Shown: positions 30,450 to 40,419 of the stretch, one piece after another
Position numbering within the stretch: the first letter of the stretch is position 1
Layout: each line of letters starts with the position of its first letter
Source of the DNA: Zanthoxylum bungeanum
Lineage: Eukaryota; Streptophyta; Magnoliopsida; Sapindales; Rutaceae
Assembly (NCBI GenBank): GCA_019454045.1
Contig: SKCR01021104.1
Location: forward strand, 62,001-126,000
Length of the DNA: 64,000 bases
Direction of reading: 5' to 3'
Program-made: the position numbers and the translations under genes
Notes under the pieces: generated by a model
Databases searched by the model: none
Seen by the model: the letters and a program-made list of their open reading frames with translations, nothing else
What the model was told of the DNA's origin: nothing

Positions 30450-32431
30450 TGACCGACGTAAACACACACGTATAACGCAAGCGCACGTATCGTTCAAGTA
30501 GTATAAAAATATCGATCCCACGAGGACTTATTCCTACTGTTGTTATTAATTGTTGAATCTATTTATTTACAAATATCTAATTAAAGGGAGAATGGAATTG
30601 ATTGCTTGATTGATTTGGTTGATTGTAGATTTGCTAAATAAATAAATAAAAAGACAAAAGAAAATAATAAGGAAAATAACAAAAGACACAAAGACCCGGG
30701 GTTGTGATTTCTTTTAATATCATTTTAAAGATGAAGTAATTATCTTAAAGTTGGGTAATATATTGATTTATTAACCTGGAACACTAAATTATGTGTAAGC
30801 CTATGTCGATGGTCAGACACAAATACCCAGTTTAACTAATTGAACCATATGTCTATGTCAACCAAATTATCTGGATTCATTAAGTTTAAGTTCCAATTAT
30901 GGCTACCCCCGCCCGACAGATATATTCCTATCCTGTAAGGAAATCTATTAAAGGGTTATCTATCCTCAAGGAAGATCGTGGGCTATTAAGTCTAAGGCTG
31001 AAACCTAAAATCCCTATGTCTAGTTCATTTTAGATTTACCATATCAATCTTATTGGTGATCAGACAATAAGAAGCATTTAGCTTAAGACTTAATAAGTAA
31101 ACCTTTAAATTACCCAAAGTATAAAATAATCCCTTATAAACCGGTGATATTAAAAATCATCACAACCCCAGATAACTAACACATAACTAGGGCTAGTAAA
31201 AACATAAAAGTAAAAGACATAAAGTAAAAGCTGAAAAGTAAATTACAATAAAATGCTAAGGTAAAAGGAATTATTTCTACTACTACTTATTTAGATATCT
31301 CCCAGTAAAATAATATATAAACTTGTGATTATTACCAACCAGCCATAAAGGCGGAACCAAAATAACCAGCCATAAAGGCGGAACCAAAATAACCAGCCAT
31401 AAAGGCGGAACCAAAATAACCAGCCATAAAGGCGGAAAAGAAATTTTATTACCAACCGACCAATCTGGCGGTATCCTGATTAAGTCAAATTTTAAATAGT
31501 AAATATATTATTTTTAAGGGAGATTAATCTAAATAGTAATAGTAAAAGAATTACCTTTCACCCTAGCATAAGGAAGTTACCTCATCATGGTAAATAATAA
31601 AAACTGTAAAAAGTAAAAAGTAAAAATTAAATTACTATTATTACAAAACGTAATTAAAATTATTTACAAAACTAAAAATTAAAAATAAAAAAAAAACTAA
31701 AAAACTAAAGACTCTAGAGAGAGAAACTCTCTCTTTAGAAAGAATTGAAGAGAGAGGAAGGTACAACCAATTCTGAAATCTCGAGCTCAATTTATAGGCG
31801 CGGGTAAGGGTCCAGCGTCGCGACGCTAAAGGGTTCCGCATCGCGACGCCAGCTACAGTGACACGTGTCACTTGCTGATTCACCGGCTCAGATTCTTATC
31901 CGATGACGTGGCACTGTTCATGACGTCATTGCTTACGTCACGCTGAGGGCGATTATCGGCAGCGTTAGATCGCGACACGTGGCACCGGCGCACATTAGCA
32001 AGTCCGTTGAGATGTCGACACGTGGCATGGCGCAAGATAGCATAGATGATGATTGTCGGCATCGTAGGATGATGACACGTGGCAGGCGCAATTTAGCAAA
32101 TCTTCTATGATGGTGACACGTGGCACGGCGCACGTTAGCAAAGTCAAACTTCACAAATTCTGACCCGTTGACCCGGCGCACGTTAGCAGACTCCGGTGCA
32201 TGTTAGGCGTCGCGACGCTGAAGGTCATGGCGTCGCGACGCGGTAAATTACCAAAATGCCCCTTTTTTGCTAATTTTTACAATTTTGCTCCAAATCACCT
32301 CCAGAATGTCCTGAAACTTTATTTATCTACAAAATAACACAAAACACATCAAAATATTCACAAAACTCAAGAAACTATACAAAATATAAGGTTAAATGAG
32401 TGGGAAATATTGATAGTTTTACCACTCATCA
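30450..32431 (-). repeat. 3' LTR of the Athila-like element
   Basis: 1,982 bp. Contains four 27-bp units of the type AACCAGCCATAAAGGCGGAA (about 31338-31440), against three in the other LTR. It also has G-box words at about 31860-32135 and GCGTCGCGACGC palindromes at about 31814 and 32205-32245. Confidence 0.92.
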
Positions 32432-32446
32432 CACCCCCAAACCTAA
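32432..32446 (-). promoter_or_regulatory. Polypurine tract of the Athila-like element
   Basis: On the minus strand it reads TTAGGTTTGGGGGTG directly before the 3' LTR. Its position and purine content mark it as the plus-strand primer. Confidence 0.75.
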
Positions 32447-33761
32447 CATTTTGCTAGTCCTCGAGCAAAACATAAAATAAAATAACATAATAAATTTAAC
32501 TAAGCCACTTTCGTAGGGATCACGGTTGCATTTAGCATATGCAACAAGCCTTTAAACCCCTAGGTGTCCCTAGTGGACGAGTTGTAGTCTCGTGAGGGTT
32601 TACAGCAATGATACCCACAAACATTTTACAAAAGAAAAAAGTTTGTTAAAACTAATGCACACAAAAGCAAAAAGACAAGAGAAAAGAGAATAAAGAAGTT
32701 AGTGACTAATCAAGTGAAAATTTCTACTCCAAGTTATTAGTTGTTTTGTTTCATTCTAAATTACCAAATAAGTAAATTCTCCGATCATTTTACCATTCTC
32801 CATATACACAGCCAACAAAATATTAAACAACTCATTTTTGCGCACAACAGTCACAAGTGCAGTTGATAAGAGAGTAATATTTTTGTCCTAAAGTTCTATC
32901 AGATTTCACACCTTTTTGTGGCAATGGAATAATTTTTTCTGATTTTTCTGATTTTTTCTTTGATTTTTCTCTATTTTCTATTTATATACAATAGCTTCCA
33001 TCTATGTAGCGAGCTTTGGGTCGTTGGCTCCCAAACCAGTTGGCTTTAGGTCACCAGGTGTTAAGACACCCCTACGGACTTAATTACTCAGACTTCAGAT
33101 ATATATATTTTTGCAGCATCTTTGATCCATGTAGCGAGCTTTGGGCCAATGACTCCCAAACCAGTTGGTTTTAGGGCACTAAGTGTTAAAACACCCTTAC
33201 AGACTTAATAACTCGGATCTCAGACGTTTTTTTTTTTTTTTTACTCCACTGCTTTTTGAGATGCTTCCTCCGATTAAACTAGAGCACTGAATATTACAAA
33301 CTTTTCAATTTTAGCTCATGTCCGTATGTTACTATGTATGTTGATAATACCTGCCAACTGAGCATATGAAGATCCATTTTAGTCAGTGTTAAGGAGAATT
33401 CACAAATTAAATAATTCAAAATGAAATAAACAAAAATTAACTTGTTTCAAAAATGGTTTGAGATACGTCTCAGGAGTGGAAATTTCCTTACTCGGCTATC
33501 TCTTACCAATTTCACATTTTTAGTCAAAAATAAAAACACAAAAAATGCAAAATATTTTTGTAATTTTTGAAAATTTTTCAATTTTTTTTTGTATTTTTCG
33601 AAAAATTTTGGACTAAAAATAAAAACAACATACAAACTAAAAACAATGAACTAATCAACTAAAGAACTCTCATTTCTTTGATTTTAACGGAATTTTGTTG
33701 CATAAATGAAAAATTTTAACGGAAAGTTTTAACACAAAAGTTTTGCACCCCCAAACCTAAA
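32447..33761 (-). other. Non-coding 3' part of the Athila-like element
   Basis: About 1.3 kb without a supportable gene. It holds T-rich and A-rich stretches and a diverged direct duplication: CTATGTAGCGAGCTTTGGGT followed by a CCAAACCAGTTGG region at about 33001-33100 recurs at about 33125-33230. The unit is about 125 bp. Confidence 0.5.
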
Positions 33762-33819
33762 TTAAGCATTGTCCCCAATGCGTTCACAATATAAACAAAA
33801 GGTAGGAACAATGGTACCG

Positions 33820-34915
33820 AGTTTACGCGCCAGTCTCATCCTTGTCGCTATCTGAAAGTGGATCTGGAAACTGTGGAACAGTGATGTGCAAGTCTCTCGC
33901 CATATGCTGCAATGCTTGTCCCATGGCAATGTTGTAATCAGTGAGAAAATCAACACGCCACTCCAAACGATCCAATCTATCTGAAACTGAACGAGACTGT
34001 GCTGCTCTATGTGGCTGAGCAGGTGGCTACTGTGGAGCAGCTGCAGGTGCTGATGAAGATGGTCCAGCGGGTATTTGTCTCTCTGTTCGGAGTTGCTGGA
34101 TTATGCGGGCTGTTAAAGCTGTCATGGGTTGCATTGTTTCTTCTCTGGGATCAACAGACACCATGGCCAATGTACAAAGTGATGTGATCAGGTAGCAGGT
34201 ATAATAGACCTGCATGTGTTGATCTCGCAGCCTAGGCTATATTTGTTGAGATTAACTGTCCAACATCAATAGTAAGGCCCTCCAGAATGCAATATAACAA
34301 GATCATGCGTTCCTTTGTGACATAAGTAATGTGTGATCTTGGTAACAATGATCGGGTCACAAAATGGAACCACACCTTTGCTTCAGGTTTGAGTAATCTC
34401 GAACTTATCTTCTGGTGTTCCCCATTGCTACTCAATACCCAAGCCGCATTAGGAACACACAATGTTTCTGTTAAATGTGTAATATCAATCTCCTCCTTAA
34501 CTGCAGAGTACTCATCAGCTTCCATATCAGGTAATCCATAGAATCTGTTAATTGTAGTAGGATCAAATGCTACCTGTTGATTTCTAACCATTGCTACATA
34601 CGCACGATGCTCATAAGCATTAGCGTAAAACTCCCGTACAATAGCTGCATAAGCGGGGTGAGGCTGCAGACAAAGATTTTGCCAGTGTCTGGTTATAATG
34701 ATCATGTCAATCTCCGGGAATAGTCCGGGACGGATTTCAAAACCCATCTCCATAATATGAACTTTTCTAGTCATTCCCTCTTCGAATCTCCTCTCTGCAG
34801 CTGCCGAAACAAATTTTGTAGTGTCAAAACTGGGTTCAGCAGATGTTGAAGCTCTGGATCTCTTCGGTGGCATTTTTCTTTCGAAATTTTGGCAGAACCT
34901 CCTCTGTTTTTCCAC
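33820..34915 (-). pseudogene. Plant-transposon-type protein of the Athila-like element, broken
   Basis: The open stretch 34232-34915 gives 227 residues. The likely real start is the internal Met before PPKRSR (about 34873), which gives the MPPKRSR opening common in this group. The body has FYANAYEHR, then FDPTTINRFYGLPD, then a segment around a WHFVTRSLLP-like stretch. This pattern is known from proteins of Athila-type and related non-autonomous elements (plant transposon or ORF1-like family); the biochemical role is unknown. Downstream codons of the same protein continue in another frame at 34027-34215. They are cut by TAG at about 34025-34027 after a Pro/Ala-rich stretch, then run on to about 33830. 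So at least one frameshift and one stop interrupt it. Confidence 0.6.
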
Positions 34916-34929
34916 AAATCCTCAACAAC

Positions 34930-36160
34930 ACAAAATACTCAATCACCAAACACTCCAAATATCAATCTGTCTCCACACTTCGCCCCCAATTACTACGAAT
35001 CAATTTGTCAAATATCAACACTTCGCAATTTCAATTCTCGCAATACCAAGTCACAATCAACCAAATCACCGAATTCAATCCCAATTACCAAATCAAAATT
35101 TTTTATCAAATTATTACCGTAATTTCAGTTTTGATTTTGGCAGTGGTGGTACTCTCGGCAGTGAAGATTCGGTGGCTGTGACGGTGGTTCACGGCTTCTG
35201 GTGTTGTGTTGCTCGGATTGTGACTTGGCCGAATCAGTTGCTGGCAGTGGTGGTCTCGGCTTCTCTTGGTTCTCGGTGGTGAGTGTCTCGGCTGTGAATC
35301 GGTAAAGGAAGGGCTCAGTTACGGTGATGAAGGTCTCGGCAAGGATGAAGATGATTTCGGTCTCGACGGTGGTGGTGCGTGCGGTTCAGGCGAGACAGTT
35401 GCAGTCTTGGTGGATCTCGGTTTGGTTCGTTGGTGGCTCGATTGATATGGGTTATTGGTGCTCGGCTCACGGTTTCTTTGTTCCTGTGGTGTGAGGTTCG
35501 GTCGATTTTTGAAGTTCGACTGGTTCACGGCAATTTGGTCTCCTTGGTTTCGGTTGCACGGCTGTGGATGGCTATTTAGTTTGTGGTAAGTTCGGTCGGC
35601 AGTGATTTTTGATGAAGATCGGTTTTGGATCTCGGCTTGTGTTGATTTTGGCTTGGGTTTCTGGTCGGCCGGCTCGGTGATGGTGGTTTCGGTCTCGGTG
35701 GCTTGATGTTTGAAGAAGATGAAGGACTGAAATGGAGATCTGCGGTGCCTTTGCTTATGTCTCTGATTTCGATCGCGCGTCGCTACGCCACAAATTGCCT
35801 AGTGTCGCGACACCAGGTTCTTCTAGGGTTTTGACGCTTTTTTTTTTTGGAAAAACCATGTCTTGCGACGGATAAATCCATAGGGACGCGTCTCAATAGC
35901 TGAATCCTTACTCTGCCGTCTCTTCTGGATTGACTTTGTATCTTCGTGATTTTGTCAAATTTTTATTTTGTGAAAATCCCGCTTGCACTGGCTTGCTTTG
36001 TCATGAAAAAATTCCGTTTTTATTTTTCCTGCAAAACTAACACACAAAATTAAAAAGTTCACACAAAATATGAAAGAAAAAAAACAAATTACAACAAATT
36101 GCATGGGTTGCCTCCCTGCTAGCGCTAAATTTTTCGTCTTCAGCCAGACGTGACTGAAAT
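34930..36160 (-). other. Spacer between the two coding parts of the Athila-like element
   Basis: About 1.2 kb. From 35140 to 35720 the + strand is rich in CTCGGN and GGTGGTG words; on the minus strand these give only a short Pro/Ser-rich open frame (35319-35528). No RT, RNase H, integrase or protease motif could be read on either strand. In an autonomous relative pol would sit here. Confidence 0.5.
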
Positions 36161-36167
36161 TCATTTG

Positions 36168-37328
36168 TTAAGGAGGTTTCAATGTCATTTTGGATGTCCG
36201 ATTAAAGACAATCCCGTGAGCATTGCTTTTGAAGGGTCTCTTCCAACGGTAAAGTGGCAAAAAGAGTTTTGTCATATTCAGTGCTCGTGCCACCTTTTTG
36301 CTCTTTGTTGCTCCAGTGGTTCCTGCAAAGAAAGAAATAAAATCAGGAGGTCTCGTATGATGCTTGACTTGGAATGGAAATTCCATTCTGTCAAGCTTCT
36401 GGTTGATATCTTTGATTTGTACTCCCCAAAACAGCGATGTTTCTCCTGGATGCTCTGGATCCTTATTAAGGTTAGACATTTGCTCCTCTATTTGCTCTAC
36501 TTCTTGCTCCACCTGATGATGAAAAGATGAGTCAGACATTAGGTCTTCATCCTCTGATTCATGTGAATTGATTGGCTCAGGTAGATCTTCTTCAAACATT
36601 TGTGCAATGGAATCTCCAAGATCTTCATTTTGAGGATACAGAATTCCATCCTCAATTTTTGATGCAGTTGATATAAATATTTCGGCTTCATCCTCGTCAG
36701 AATCTGAATAATAAAAATCAAATTGAGACTTTGCTGGTTCGGGCTCCTGAACTGATACCTCTGGTTGTTGATACTGCTCAGCCTCCTCCTATGTTGAAGT
36801 GTCATTGTGAAATGATTGGTATTTGAAGGCTTCATCAGTGTCATCTGGAACTGGTTCTTGAGGTATGTAGTTCTGGTTTTCTGTTAATTGTCTGATCTGA
36901 TCTGTCATTCTCTGTATGGATTCTGCGTTACTCTGAATTTGTGCATCAAATTGAGTTTCCATTTCCTTGAACCAATCTTTGAGCATGTGAAGTGTCTGAT
37001 CTTTCTCGGATGGTTCTGGTTCTTGATGATGATCAAAGGTGGATGGTGGATAGGATGGAAAATATGATGGCTCTTCATGCCTTGAATGATTCCAAAAATT
37101 TTTCCACTCTGAAAGGTATATGCATTGATCGCTCGGGTGGTTACCATCACAAATTACACATCTCCCCATTTCGTTCTGTTGAACAAATGTAGCAATGCTT
37201 GGTTCTGGCATCCAGTGATAATTGTTGGGATGGACAACAGGCCTCAGAAAACCGGACTGTTGCTCCCAGATTTGGGGTGTATATTCTAGTAAAGCTCTTG
37301 CTCTTTCAATCTCCCAATAATGTTCCAT
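36168..37328 (-). CDS. Gag-like protein with CCHC zinc knuckle, one internal amber codon
   Basis: Read from 37328 leftwards, starting MEHYWEIERA. The knuckle CVICDGNHPSDQC (C57, C60, H64, C69) fits C-X2-C-X3-H-X4-C, the variant found in Athila-type Gag. A TAG at 36789-36791 ends the first 179 codons, but the same frame stays open for 206 more codons to 36168. The second part is acidic (Glu/Asp-rich, about 36400-36780) and ends in a basic stretch. So it is either a single C-to-T lesion (CAG to TAG) or a readthrough arrangement. It would bind and package the element RNA in particles made with a helper. It lies about 110 bases inside the primer binding site, as expected for a first ORF. Confidence 0.7.
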
Positions 37329-37434
37329 TTTTTAATCACCTGAAAACAAAAGAAAGAGATAAAAATTACAGATAAAGAAAATTAGATATAGGTAAATTGG
37401 ATAGCTTCAAAATTAATAACTCAAGAAAAATAAG

Positions 37435-37452
37435 TCCCCGGCAGCGGCGCCA
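37435..37452 (-). promoter_or_regulatory. Primer binding site of the Athila-like element
   Basis: On the minus strand it reads TGGCGCCGCTGCCGGGGA, six bases inside the 5' LTR border. This is the Asp-tRNA-type site typical of Athila/Tat gypsy elements. It fixes the orientation as minus. Confidence 0.85.
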
Positions 37453-37458
37453 AAAACT

Positions 37459-39388
37459 TGACCGGCGTAAACACACACGTATAACGCAAGCGCACGTATC
37501 GTTCAAGTAGTATAAAAATATCGATCCCACGAGGACTTAATTCCTACTGTTGTTATTAATTTGTTGAATCTATTTACTTACAAATATCTAATTAAAGGGA
37601 GAATGGAATTGATTGCTTGATTGATTTGGTTGATTGTAGATTTGCTAAATAAATAAATAAAAAGACAAAAAAAATAATAAGGAAAATAAAAAAAGACACA
37701 AAGACCTAGGGTTGTGATTTCTTTTAATATCATTTTAAAGATGAAGTAATTATCTTAAAGTTGGGTAATATTTTGATTTATTAACCTGGAACACTAAATT
37801 ATGTGTAAGCCTCTGTCGATGGTCAGACACAAATACCCAGTTTAACTTAATTGAACCATATGTCTATGTCAACCAAATTATCTGGATTCATTAAGTTTAA
37901 GTTCCAATTATGGCTACCCCCGCCCGACAGGTATATTCCTATCCTGTAAGGAAATCTATTAAAGGGTTATCTATCCTCAAGGAAGATCGTGGGCTATTAA
38001 GTCTAAGGCTGAAACCTAAAATCTCTATGTCTAGTTCATTTTAGATTTACCATATCAATCTTATTGGTGATCAGACAACAAGAAGCATTAAGCTTAAGAC
38101 TTAATATGTAAACCTTTAAATTACCCAAACTATAAAATAATCCCTTATAAACCGGTGATATTAAAAATCATCACAACCCCAGATAACTAACACATAACTA
38201 GGGCTAGTAAAAACATAAAAGTAAAAGACATAAAGTAAAAGCTGAAAAGTAAATTACAATAAAATGCTAAGGTAAAATGAATTATTTCTACTACTACTTA
38301 TTTAGATATCTCCCAGTAAAATAATATATAAACTTGTGATTATTACCAACCAGCCATAAAGGTGGAACCAAAATAACCAGCCATAAAGGCGGAACCAAAA
38401 TAACCAGCGATAAAGGCGGAAAAGAAATTTTATTACCAACCGACCAATCTGGCGGTATCCTGATTAAGTCAAATTTTAAATAGTAAATATATTATTTTTA
38501 AGGGAGATTAATCTAAATAGTAATAGTAAAAGAATTACCTTTCACCCTAGCATAAGGAAGTTACCTCATCATGGTAAATAATAAAAACTGTAAAAAGTAA
38601 AAAGTAAAAATTAAATTACTATTATTACAAAACGTAATTAAAATTATTTACAAAACTAAAAATTAAAAATAAAAAAAAAACTAAAAAATAAAGACTCTAG
38701 AGAGAGAAACTCTCTCTTTAGAAAGAATTGAAAGAGAGGAAGGTACAACCAATTCTGAAATCTCGAGCTCAATTTATAGGCGCGGGTAAGGGTCCAGCGT
38801 CGCGACGCTAAGGGTTCCGCATCGCGACGCCAGCTACAGTGACACGTGTCACTTGCTGATTCACCGGCTCAGATTCTTATCCGATGACGTGGCACTGTTC
38901 ATGACGTCATTGCTTACGTCACGCTGAGGGCGATTATCGGCAGCGTTAGATCGCGACACGTGGCACCGGCGCACATTAGCAAGTCCGTTGAGATGTCGAC
39001 ACGTGGCATGGCGCAAGATAGCATAGATGATGATTGTCGGCATCGTAGGATGATGACACGTGGCAGGCGTAATTTAGCAAATCTTCTGTGATGGTGACAC
39101 GTGGCACGGCGCACGTTAGCAAATTCAAACTTCACAAATTCTGACCCGTTGACCCGGCGCACGATAGCAGACTCCGGTGCATGTTAGGCGTCGCGACGCA
39201 GTAAATTACCAAAATGCCATTTTTTGCCAATTTTCACAGTTTTGCTCCAAATCACCTCCAGAATGTCCTGAAAGTTTATTTATCTATAAAATAACACAAA
39301 AAACATCAAAATATTCACAAAACTCAAGAAACTATACAAAATATAAGGTTAAATGAGTGGGAAATAGTGATAGTTTTACCACTCATCA
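37459..39388 (-). repeat. 5' LTR of the Athila-like element
   Basis: 1,930 bp. Relative to the other LTR it lacks one 27-bp unit (three in place of four, about 38345-38425) and about 23 bases between two GCGTCGCGACGC palindromes near 39187. Confidence 0.92.
38771..39180 (-). promoter_or_regulatory. LTR promoter: TATA box with upstream G-box cluster
   Basis: On the minus strand CCTATAAATT (38771-38780) is a good TATA box. Upstream of it lie five exact CACGTG G-boxes (38843, 38957, 39000, 39057 and 39098). Four of these are in the ABRE-like form ACACGTGGCA. There are also a GACGTGGC (about 38885) and a perfect TGACGTCA (38902-38909). The ABRE-like G-boxes sit inside a diverged 41-57 bp tandem unit. 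Such words are known binding sites of plant bZIP and bHLH factors. Control by ABA, stress or light is an inference. Confidence 0.6.
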
Positions 39389-39393
39389 ATGAC

Positions 39394-40341
39394 GTATGAC
39401 TCGCACTTTATTAATCTGAGATTAATTATAAGAGAGAGAAAATTAATCTGGGATTAATTACGAAGATATTTTATCTGTGATAAAATATTATTTAAAGAGA
39501 GAGAATGATTAATTTGGAATTAATCGATAAAATAATATATTCGATATATTATACAAAATTGGATTTCGACGCGGAATTAAATTTAGATTTTAATTCGGGC
39601 AAACGAGTTAATTTAGAAATAATTCTTTAGCGACTTGAATAGTAATTTTGCTAGGCATAATTATTTAATTACATTTAATTTAATTACGTCGCAACGGAAA
39701 ATTCGTTAATTCGGAATTAGCGAACTTGAGCCCGTGAGTGTTTGCGGCCCCACTCGCTTTTCGAATCGAGTGTGGTCAACATGTCACATCAAGCGTCAAA
39801 TCACTAGTCAACTTTAGTCACTTTGATTGATGGAAGTTGATGGGATTTGATGGTTGAGTGTGAAACACTCAAATGTGATGGCTTGAATGACTAATACCAT
39901 TTATTTGATTTATGGTATATCATTTTGATTTTGTTTTAGAAACAAAAAACCAACCAACACATCTTCCTCCTCTCACTCTCACATCTCACGGCCTTGGGCC
40001 ACTTTCTTTCTCTCAAACTTTCTTCCATTGCCGAGAGTTGAAGAAGAAACTTAAGAAATTTTGTGGCAAAATTTCAAGGTGCTAGCACACATTTGGAGTC
40101 TTACGAAGGTGATAGGGAAACCCACCCGTGGGCATGGAATGCACACCCAAGCTTGGAGCTTGGCCGAGCAAATGGAGGCCAAAAACCGTAAGCACCTTGG
40201 AGGAAAAGCTTGAAGATTTTTGTTGTTCCTCGCATCGCAAAAGCCGATCAATGTAAGTATGATTCCGCCATACTTCTTTTGAGTATTCACACATGATTTA
40301 TATGCTTAAATTGATCTTGGGACTAACCTAGAAACCCAACA
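39394..40341 (+). repeat. E3 3' LTR, second piece
   Basis: Resumes with GTATGACTCGCACTTTATTA after the target duplication and ends CCTAGAAACCCAACA, followed by AGTAT, the right target duplication of E3. The hairpin ladder lies at about 39405-39715. Confidence 0.9.
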
Positions 40342-40419
40342 AGTATTCCGCAACTTCTTTTGAGTAATTCACACACGAATCACTCTTAGAGATCCTTGAC
40401 ATGTTCTAGGAACACTAAC
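40342..40419 (+). repeat. E1 3' LTR, last piece
   Basis: Continues AGTATTCCGCAACTTCTTTT, collinear with the end of other LTRs, and ends near GGAACACTAACA at 40419. This closes the outermost layer of the nest. Confidence 0.7.

Larger units (their letters stand above)
30450..39388 (-). mobile_element. Non-autonomous Athila-like Ty3/gypsy element
   Basis: LTRs at 30450-32431 (1,982 bp) and 37459-39388 (1,930 bp), starting TGACCGRCGTAAACACAC and ending CCACTCATCA on the + strand. The target duplication ATGAC is at 30445-30449 and 39389-39393. On the minus strand a TGGCGCC-type primer binding site lies next to the right LTR and a polypurine tract next to the left LTR. The element is therefore transcribed from right to left, with its 5' LTR at 37459-39388. 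It encodes a Gag-like protein with a zinc knuckle and a second plant-transposon-type protein, but no readable pol. By eye the LTRs differ at about 2% plus repeat-number indels. Confidence 0.92.
21563..40341 (+). mobile_element. E3: full-length decayed copia element, itself interrupted
   Basis: Bounded by two LTRs of about 1,980 bp and by the 5-bp target duplication AGTAT (21558-21562 and 40342-40346). Net length without the Athila-like insert is about 9.8 kb. The 3' LTR is split at 30449/39394 by the Athila-like element. In the first 330 bases the two LTRs differ at roughly 5% by eye, while the pol region is far more decayed. This is discussed under findings. Confidence 0.92.

Noticed and set aside
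31880..32181. Minus-strand open frames rich in Arg/His in the Athila-like LTR (and their copies at 38861-39162)
   Set aside because: They fall in the promoter region with G-box repeats; their presence in both LTRs only reflects LTR identity.
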